The position numbers and the translations under genes were made by a program. DNA of 64,000 bases from Streptomyces sp. WMMC500 (GTDB lineage: Bacteria > Actinomycetota > Actinomycetes > Streptomycetales > Streptomycetaceae). Numbering within the stretch: position 1 is the first letter of the stretch; each line of letters starts with the position of its first letter. The stretch is taken from NCBI RefSeq assembly GCF_027497195.1, contig NZ_CP114905.1, positions 1,550,001 through 1,614,000 on the forward strand. The letters are read 5' to 3'. Of the stretch, positions 59,549 to 64,000 are shown piece after piece. The notes under the pieces were generated by a model. It was not told where the DNA came from and did not search any database. It saw nothing but the letters and a program-made list of their open reading frames with translations.

Positions 59549-60546
59549 CCCGGCCCTCCCGGCAACAGCGCGCGCACCAGCGTCCCGTGCGGCAGGTCCG
59601 TGCGCGGCAGGATCCGCAGCGTGCCGCCCACCTCCTCCGCGCGCCTGGCCATCGACGCGAGGCCCAGTCCCGGCGGGCGCCGCGGCAGCCGTCCGGGGCC
59701 GTCGTCGGCGATGTCCAGGCGCAGCGCCGTGGCCGAGGTCCACACCCCGAGCTGGACGGTACGGGCCGCGGCGTGCCGCAGCGCGTTGGTCAGCCCCTCG
59801 GCGGCGATGCGGTACGCGGCGACCTCCACCGCCGGGTGCAGCGCGCGCAGCCGCCGCGGCACCCGGGCCCGTACCTCCGTGCCCGTGCCGTCGTGGCGGG
59901 CGGCGAGCCGGACCAGCGCGCCGGCGAGCCCGGCCTCGGTCAGGTCGGGGGGCCGCAGGTCGTCGATGACCGAGCGGATCTCGGCGTTGATGCCGGCGGC
60001 CGTGCGGGCGGCGTCGGCGACGAGCCGGCGGCCCCGGGACTCGTGGGCGAGCAGGTCGGCCGCCGTCTCCAGCCGCAGCCGGATGCTGGCGAGGTTGCCG
60101 CCGAGGCCGTCGTGCAGGTCGCGGCGGAGCCGGTGCCGCTCGGCCTCGCGGGCGGCGACGACCTGGTCGCCGCGGCGGCGCAGTTCCTCGCGCAGCACGA
60201 GCGCGGCGACCATCGGGGCGAGTTGGTCCACGTACGTGTCGAGGTCGCAGCCGCGCGGCGGCGCGTAGCAACTGAACACCCCGTAGACCTCGCCCTGGTG
60301 CACCAGCGGCCGGCGCACCGCCGGGGCGGCGGCCTCCCCGGCCCGTGCGCGGAGGCTCGCCGCTGCGCCGCGGCGCAGCGTGCGCAGGGCCGCGCCGGCC
60401 GCGCCGAGGTGGGCGACCGCCAGTTCGCAGGCCAGCGTGGCCGCCTCGGCCGGCCGCACCTCGTCGCGTGTCCGCGCGGCGAGCACGCGCAACGCGGCCT
60501 GGGCGCCCGGCTCGGGGCACTCCCCCGCCAGGGCATGGGTCCCCAC
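59545..60546 (-). CDS. Sensor histidine kinase (NarL-type, soluble, GAF-like N-terminus)
   Basis: A 333-aa cytoplasmic kinase. There is a poorly defined sensor region (residues about 15-130). The HisKA_3 dimerisation/phospho-acceptor site is EAERHRLRRDLHDGLGGNLA, and the ATPase has AEGLTNALRHAAA and DIADDGPGR...GLGLASMARRAEEVGG. No transmembrane segment is visible, so it senses an internal or redox-type signal. GTG start at 60546. Coupled to the regulator at 58886-59548. Confidence 0.9.
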   Translation of the reverse strand: MGTHALAGECPEPGAQAALRVLAARTRDEVRPAEAATLACELAVAHLGAAGAALRTLRRGAAASLRARAGEAAAPAVRRPLVHQGEVYGVFSCYAPPRGCDLDTYVDQLAPMVAALVLREELRRRGDQVVAAREAERHRLRRDLHDGLGGNLASIRLRLETAADLLAHESRGRRLVADAARTAAGINAEIRSVIDDLRPPDLTEAGLAGALVRLAARHDGTGTEVRARVPRRLRALHPAVEVAAYRIAAEGLTNALRHAAARTVQLGVWTSATALRLDIADDGPGRLPRRPPGLGLASMARRAEEVGGTLRILPRTDLPHGTLVRALLPGGPG

Positions 60547-60608
60547 CGTGTGTCACCCTCGCTTCCCCCCCGCTGCCTGTGCGCGTCACCGTTCCCCGGG
60601 CTCGGGGC

Positions 60609-61871
60609 TCAGGGTCCCGGCGCGCCCGACCGGACTCCGTCTTCCGGCGCCGGCGCGTACGGCAGCCGGGCCATGACCCGGTAGCCGCCGCCCGCCGTCG
60701 GCCCCGCGTCGAGCACCCCGCCGTACATGGCGGCGCGTTCGCGCATGCCGACGAGCCCGTGGCCGCCGGCCGGCTTCGCCGCCCGGTCCCGTACGGCGCG
60801 GCCGTCGTCGGTCACCTCGATCCGTACGTCCGTGCCGTCGGCCTCGACATCGACGCGGCAGGCCGCCACCCCGGCGTGCTTGACCACGTTGGTCAGCGAC
60901 TCCTGCGCGATGCGGTAGACCGACAGGCCCACGCCGGCGGGCACGTCGTCGAGCCCGCTGGTCGTCAGCTCCACCGCGACGCCCGCGGCGCGCACCCGGT
61001 CGGCGAGCGTGCCGAGGCCGGCGACGCCCGGCGCCGGGTCCAGGTTCCGCGGGCCCGGGGAGGGGTCCGCGGGGGCGCCGGTGTCGACGCGCAGCAGCCG
61101 CAGCATGCCGCGGAGTTCGGCGAGCGCCTCGCGGCTGATGGACTCGATGGCCCGCAGCGACTCGACGACCTCGGCGGGCCGCTCGGCCGCCACGTGGTTG
61201 GCCACCGACGCCTTGACGGCGATGAGGCCGATGCTGTGCGTCACGACGTCGTGCAACTCACGGGCCACGCGCAGCCGTTCGCCGGCGACGGCACGCAGCG
61301 CCAGGTCCTCCGCGGCCCGGGCGGCGGCCAGCCGCCGGTCCCGTACCAGGCGGCCGGCGACCCAGGCGGCGGCGGGCAGCAGCACGGCGAAGCCGAGCGT
61401 CCGTGGGTGGAGGGGTGCGTCGCCGACGAGCCCGGCGGCGGCCAGGCACAGCGGCCCGCCGGCGAGCGCGGCGGCCACGACGGCGGCGGCCAGGTCGCGG
61501 CGCGGCCGGGTGAGCGCCACCGGGTAGAGCGTGTACGCGACGGCGGCGAACCCCGCGGCGCCCCAGCCCAGCGGCCACGCCGCCACCGCGACGGCCAGAC
61601 TCGCGCAGCACGCGGGCAGCGGGGATGAGCGGCGTGCCGCGGGCGGGCCGGCCGAGGCCGCGGCGACGGCGGCGACCAGCCAGCCCGGCGGGTGCCCGCG
61701 TGCGGCCACCGGCGCCAGCGCGGTGAGCACCGTCAGGCCCGCGAACCCGGCGGCGGCGAGCAGGTCCGGCGGCACCACCCGGCCGCGCCGCCGCGGTCGG
61801 TGGTGCCGGGGTGTGCCTCCGTCGCTTCCGTCGCTGTGCACGGGAGGACCATAGAGGGCACGGGATGCCAT
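60609..61871 (-). CDS. Sensor histidine kinase with membrane sensor (NarL-type)
   Basis: A 420-aa kinase. Several hydrophobic helices occupy residues about 35-170 (LLAAAGFAGLTVLTALAPVAA and others). The HisKA_3 site is GERLRVARELHDVVTHSIGL and the ATPase has AQESLTNVVKHAGVAACRV and TDDGRAVRDRAAKPAGGHGLVGMRERAAMYGG. GGGGAGGAGG precedes the ATG at 61871; longer frames upstream lack signals. It lies 62 bases upstream of the second kinase gene, probably co-transcribed with it, and may pair with the divergent regulator. Confidence 0.92.
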   Translation of the reverse strand: MASRALYGPPVHSDGSDGGTPRHHRPRRRGRVVPPDLLAAAGFAGLTVLTALAPVAARGHPPGWLVAAVAAASAGPPAARRSSPLPACCASLAVAVAAWPLGWGAAGFAAVAYTLYPVALTRPRRDLAAAVVAAALAGGPLCLAAAGLVGDAPLHPRTLGFAVLLPAAAWVAGRLVRDRRLAAARAAEDLALRAVAGERLRVARELHDVVTHSIGLIAVKASVANHVAAERPAEVVESLRAIESISREALAELRGMLRLLRVDTGAPADPSPGPRNLDPAPGVAGLGTLADRVRAAGVAVELTTSGLDDVPAGVGLSVYRIAQESLTNVVKHAGVAACRVDVEADGTDVRIEVTDDGRAVRDRAAKPAGGHGLVGMRERAAMYGGVLDAGPTAGGGYRVMARLPYAPAPEDGVRSGAPGP

Positions 61872-62004
61872 GCGCCTCCTCCCCGAGTAGGTCATCCTCA
61901 CGCACGATAGGCGCGGCAGCACGGTCGGTGACGTTTCCGGGCCTTTTCCGGGCCTTGACAGTGCTCGTACGGAACAGGCAGCCTTTCCGTTATCCAGAAT
62001 GAGA

Positions 62005-62021
62005 CTTCCGAACTACGGAAG
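62005..62021. promoter_or_regulatory. Palindrome CTTCCG-N5-CGGAAG upstream of hyi
   Basis: A perfect 6+5+6 dyad 14 bases before the hydroxypyruvate isomerase ATG, overlapping its ribosome binding region. A TTCCG half-site recurs at 61985-61989. The geometry equals the allantoin operator but the bases differ. A TTGACA at 61955-61960 may be the -35 box. Confidence 0.55.
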
Positions 62022-62035
62022 GAGCGCGGACCCTC

Positions 62036-62857
62036 ATGGGCTTCGGCAACCAGCGCTTCACAGTGAACCTGTCGATCCTGTTCACCGAGCTTCCGCTGCT
62101 CGACCGCCCGGCCGCGGCGGCGGCGGCCGGCTTCGACGCCGTCGAGCTGTGGTGGCCCTGGCCCGACGCGCCCGTTCCCGACCCGTCGGAGCTGGACGCG
62201 CTGCGTACCGCGCTCGACACGGCCGGCACCCGGCTGACCGGCCTCAACTTCTACGCCGGCCGACTGCCCGGGCCCGACCGCGGCGCGCTCTCCGTGCCCG
62301 GTGCGGAGTCCGAGCGGTTCCGCGCCAACCTCGACGTGGCCGCCGACTTCGCCGCCGCCACCGGCTGCACCGCGCTCAACGCCCTCTACGGCAACCGCGC
62401 CGAGGGCGTCACCGCCGCCGAGCAGGACCTGCTCGCGCTGGAGAACCTGGTGCTCGCCGCCCGCGCGGCGGACCGGGCCGGCGCCGTCCTGCTGATCGAG
62501 GCGCTCAACGGGCCGGAGTCCCCGCACTATCCGCTGCTCGATGCTTCGGAGGCGGTCGCGATGGCCGAGAAGGTCGACGCCGCCTCCGGCCTCGGCAACG
62601 CCCGCTTCCTGATGGACCTCTACCACCTGTCGATGAACGGCGCGGACCTGGAGCAGGTCATCGACGCCCACGCCGGGCGCACCGGCCACGTGCAGATCGC
62701 CGACAACCCGGGCCGCGGCGCCCCCGGCACCGGCACGCTGCCGCTGGCCGCGCTGCTGGACCGGCTGACCGCGGCCGGGTACGACGGTCACGTGGGCCTG
62801 GAGTACAAGCCCGGCGACCGGCCGAGCGCCGAGTCCTTCGACTGGCTCCCCCGCTGA
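62036..62857 (+). CDS. hyi: Hydroxypyruvate isomerase
   Basis: A 273-aa TIM-barrel isomerase interconverting hydroxypyruvate and tartronate semialdehyde. It has FTVNLSILFTELPLLDRPAA, AVELWWPWP, LLIEALNGPESPHYPLL with the metal Glu, MDLYHLSMNG and HVQIADNPGRGAPGTG plus VGLEYKPG near the end. GGAAGGAG before the ATG. It forms an operon with the reductase 48 bases downstream and belongs to the glycerate branch of glyoxylate use, complementary to malate synthase. Glyoxylate carboligase is not in the window. Confidence 0.93.
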   Translation: MGFGNQRFTVNLSILFTELPLLDRPAAAAAAGFDAVELWWPWPDAPVPDPSELDALRTALDTAGTRLTGLNFYAGRLPGPDRGALSVPGAESERFRANLDVAADFAAATGCTALNALYGNRAEGVTAAEQDLLALENLVLAARAADRAGAVLLIEALNGPESPHYPLLDASEAVAMAEKVDAASGLGNARFLMDLYHLSMNGADLEQVIDAHAGRTGHVQIADNPGRGAPGTGTLPLAALLDRLTAAGYDGHVGLEYKPGDRPSAESFDWLPR

Positions 62858-62905
62858 CCCGCAGCCCCCGCCAGAGCAGCCGCCCGTGAAAGGCAGGACC
62901 ACCCC

Positions 62906-63829
62906 ATGACCACCAACTCCGCAGCCCAGGGCGCCGGTCGCGACGTCCGGCCCTCGATCGCCTGGATCGGCCTCGGCATCATGGGCTCCCCCATGTCCGA
63001 GAACCTGATCGCGGCGGGCTTCCCGGTCACCGGCTACACCCTGGAGCAGGAGAAGCTCGACCGGCTGGCCAAGGCCGGCGGCACGGCCGCCGGTTCGATC
63101 GCCGAGGCCGTTGCGGACGCGGACGTGATCGTCACCATGGTCCCCGCGTCGCCGCAGGTCGAGGCCGTCGCGTACGGGCCGGACGGCATCCTGGCGCACG
63201 CCCGGCGCGGCGCCCTGCTCATCGACATGTCCTCGATCACCCCGCAGACCTCCGTGGACCTGGCGGAGAACGCCGCCGAGCGCGGCATCCGGGTGCTCGA
63301 CGCGCCCGTCTCGGGCGGCGAGGCCGGGGCGGTCGAGGCGGTGCTGTCCATCATGGTCGGCGGCGAGCAGGCCGACTTCGAGCGGGCCCGGCCGGTCTTC
63401 GAGGCGCTGGGCAGGACGATCGTGCACTGCGGCCCGCACGGCGCCGGCCAGACGGTCAAGGCCGCCAACCAGTTGATCGTCGCGGTCAACATCCAGGCGT
63501 GCGCCGAGGCCGTCGTCTTCCTGGAGAAGTCCGGCGTGGACCTGCCGGCGGCGCTCGACGTCCTCGGCGGCGGCCTGGCCGGCTCCACCGTGCTGGCGCG
63601 CAAGAAGGACAACTTCCTCACCCGCGACTTCCGGCCCGGCTTCCGCATCGACCTGCACCACAAGGACATGGGCATCGTCACCGACGCCGCCCGGAACGTC
63701 GGCGCCGCGCTGCCGGTCGGCGCGGTCGTCGCCCAACTCGTCGCCGCCCTGCGCGAGCAGGGCGACGGCGGCCTGGACCACTCCGCGCTGCTGCGCGGCG
63801 TGGAGCGCCTCTCCGGCCACGAGGTCTGA
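62906..63829 (+). CDS. glxR: 2-hydroxy-3-oxopropionate (tartronate semialdehyde) reductase
   Basis: A 307-aa beta-hydroxyacid dehydrogenase. It has NAD-binding IAWIGLGIMGSPMSENLI, the substrate loop VLDAPVSGGEAGAVEAVLSIMVGG, and the catalytic Lys in GAGQTVKAANQLIVAVN, then DFRPGFRIDLHHKDMGIV. It reduces tartronate semialdehyde to D-glycerate. GAAAGGCAGG precedes the ATG. Second gene of the hyi operon. A weak hairpin lies 20 bases beyond the stop. Confidence 0.94.
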   Translation: MTTNSAAQGAGRDVRPSIAWIGLGIMGSPMSENLIAAGFPVTGYTLEQEKLDRLAKAGGTAAGSIAEAVADADVIVTMVPASPQVEAVAYGPDGILAHARRGALLIDMSSITPQTSVDLAENAAERGIRVLDAPVSGGEAGAVEAVLSIMVGGEQADFERARPVFEALGRTIVHCGPHGAGQTVKAANQLIVAVNIQACAEAVVFLEKSGVDLPAALDVLGGGLAGSTVLARKKDNFLTRDFRPGFRIDLHHKDMGIVTDAARNVGAALPVGAVVAQLVAALREQGDGGLDHSALLRGVERLSGHEV

Positions 63830-63848
63830 GGCTCGCCGGCTGAGCGGG

Positions 63849-63865
63849 ACCGGCCCCGGGCCGGT
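63849..63865 (+). terminator. Short hairpin after glxR
   Basis: ACCGGCC - CCG - GGCCGGT, seven pairs, 20 bases after the reductase stop. A possible terminator, without a T-run. Confidence 0.45.
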
Positions 63866-63926
63866 GTCGGTACCGTCCACGGGTTGTCTGCGGGGGTGAC
63901 CGGTGCCACGGTGGCGTTGAGGGGCG

Positions 63927-64000
63927 ATGGCCAAGGACGCGGCACGGCTGCGGGAGAAGGCGCTGCGACTCGGGCGCGGTGTGTTCGACAGCCTGGAGGC
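63927..64000 (+). CDS. Partial CDS at window edge, unknown
   Basis: An open frame starting ATG at 63927 behind GAGGGGCG, reading MAKDAARLREKALRLGRG to the end of the window (24 codons). Coding-like codon use and a good ribosome binding site support a real gene, but too little is seen to name it. Confidence 0.5.
   Translation, partial: MAKDAARLREKALRLGRGVFDSLE

Noticed and set aside
1..64000. CRISPR arrays, tRNA or rRNA genes
   Set aside because: No regularly spaced repeats, no CCA-ended cloverleaf with TTCGA arm and no rRNA-like segment was noticed on either strand. A tRNAscan/Infernal run would be decisive.

Overview
The window reads as chromosome of a high-GC actinomycete, almost certainly Streptomyces or a close relative. 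Codons are strongly GC3-biased, GTG starts are common, there is a SapB-type (ram/amf) lanthipeptide cluster, a WhiJ-like XRE/DUF397 pair, and a purine-catabolism block whose gene content matches the allantoin/AllR region I remember from Streptomyces. I see no tRNA, rRNA or CRISPR array. All assignments come from reading the translated sequence; no searches were run.

Layout. 0-6 kb: DNA alkylation repair (ogt and an Ada/AlkA fusion), a FAD oxidoreductase, an inositol-monophosphatase-type enzyme, and an XRE/DUF397 regulator pair with a TTA codon. 6-10.7 kb: a disturbed island. A full-length Sir2 gene is followed by an IS5-type transposase (broken), a methyltransferase apparently carried between the same terminal inverted repeats, two lower-GC unknown genes, and a second, 5'-truncated Sir2 copy. 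10.6-25.3 kb: hydantoin/pyrimidine degradation genes (NCS1 permease, F420-type oxidoreductase, dihydropyrimidinase, then aminotransferase and beta-ureidopropionase-like amidase). They lie in two operons separated by the SapB-like cluster (LanKC, 38-aa precursor, two ABC transporters, RamR-like regulator). Both operons carry the same palindrome, TCTAC-N4-GTAGA, just upstream of their first gene.

25-34 kb: housekeeping and unknown genes (TM protein, GntR regulator, SGNH hydrolase, exonuclease III, MBL hydrolase, ROK glucokinase). 34.7-45.3 kb: sugar use. This has an ABC importer with ROK kinase, GntR regulator and Gfo/Idh/MocA dehydrogenase, then KDPG-type aldolase with PfkB-type kinase, and a secreted GH84 glycosidase. 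45.6-57.7 kb: purine degradation from 8-oxoguanine/urate through 5-hydroxyisourate, OHCU, allantoin and allantoate to glyoxylate, with malate synthase as the exit and an IclR-type AllR candidate. Three copies of a TCAAC-N5-GTTGA palindrome stand before allantoinase, malate synthase and the OHCU decarboxylase/uricase operon. 58-62 kb: two response regulators and two histidine kinases. 62-63.8 kb: hydroxypyruvate isomerase and tartronate semialdehyde reductase, the other glyoxylate exit. The last gene is cut by the window edge.

The points I would check first are the shared operator tying together the split pyrimidine operons, the methyltransferase carried inside an IS-like element between two Sir2 copies, and the altered ring spacing in the SapB-like precursor.
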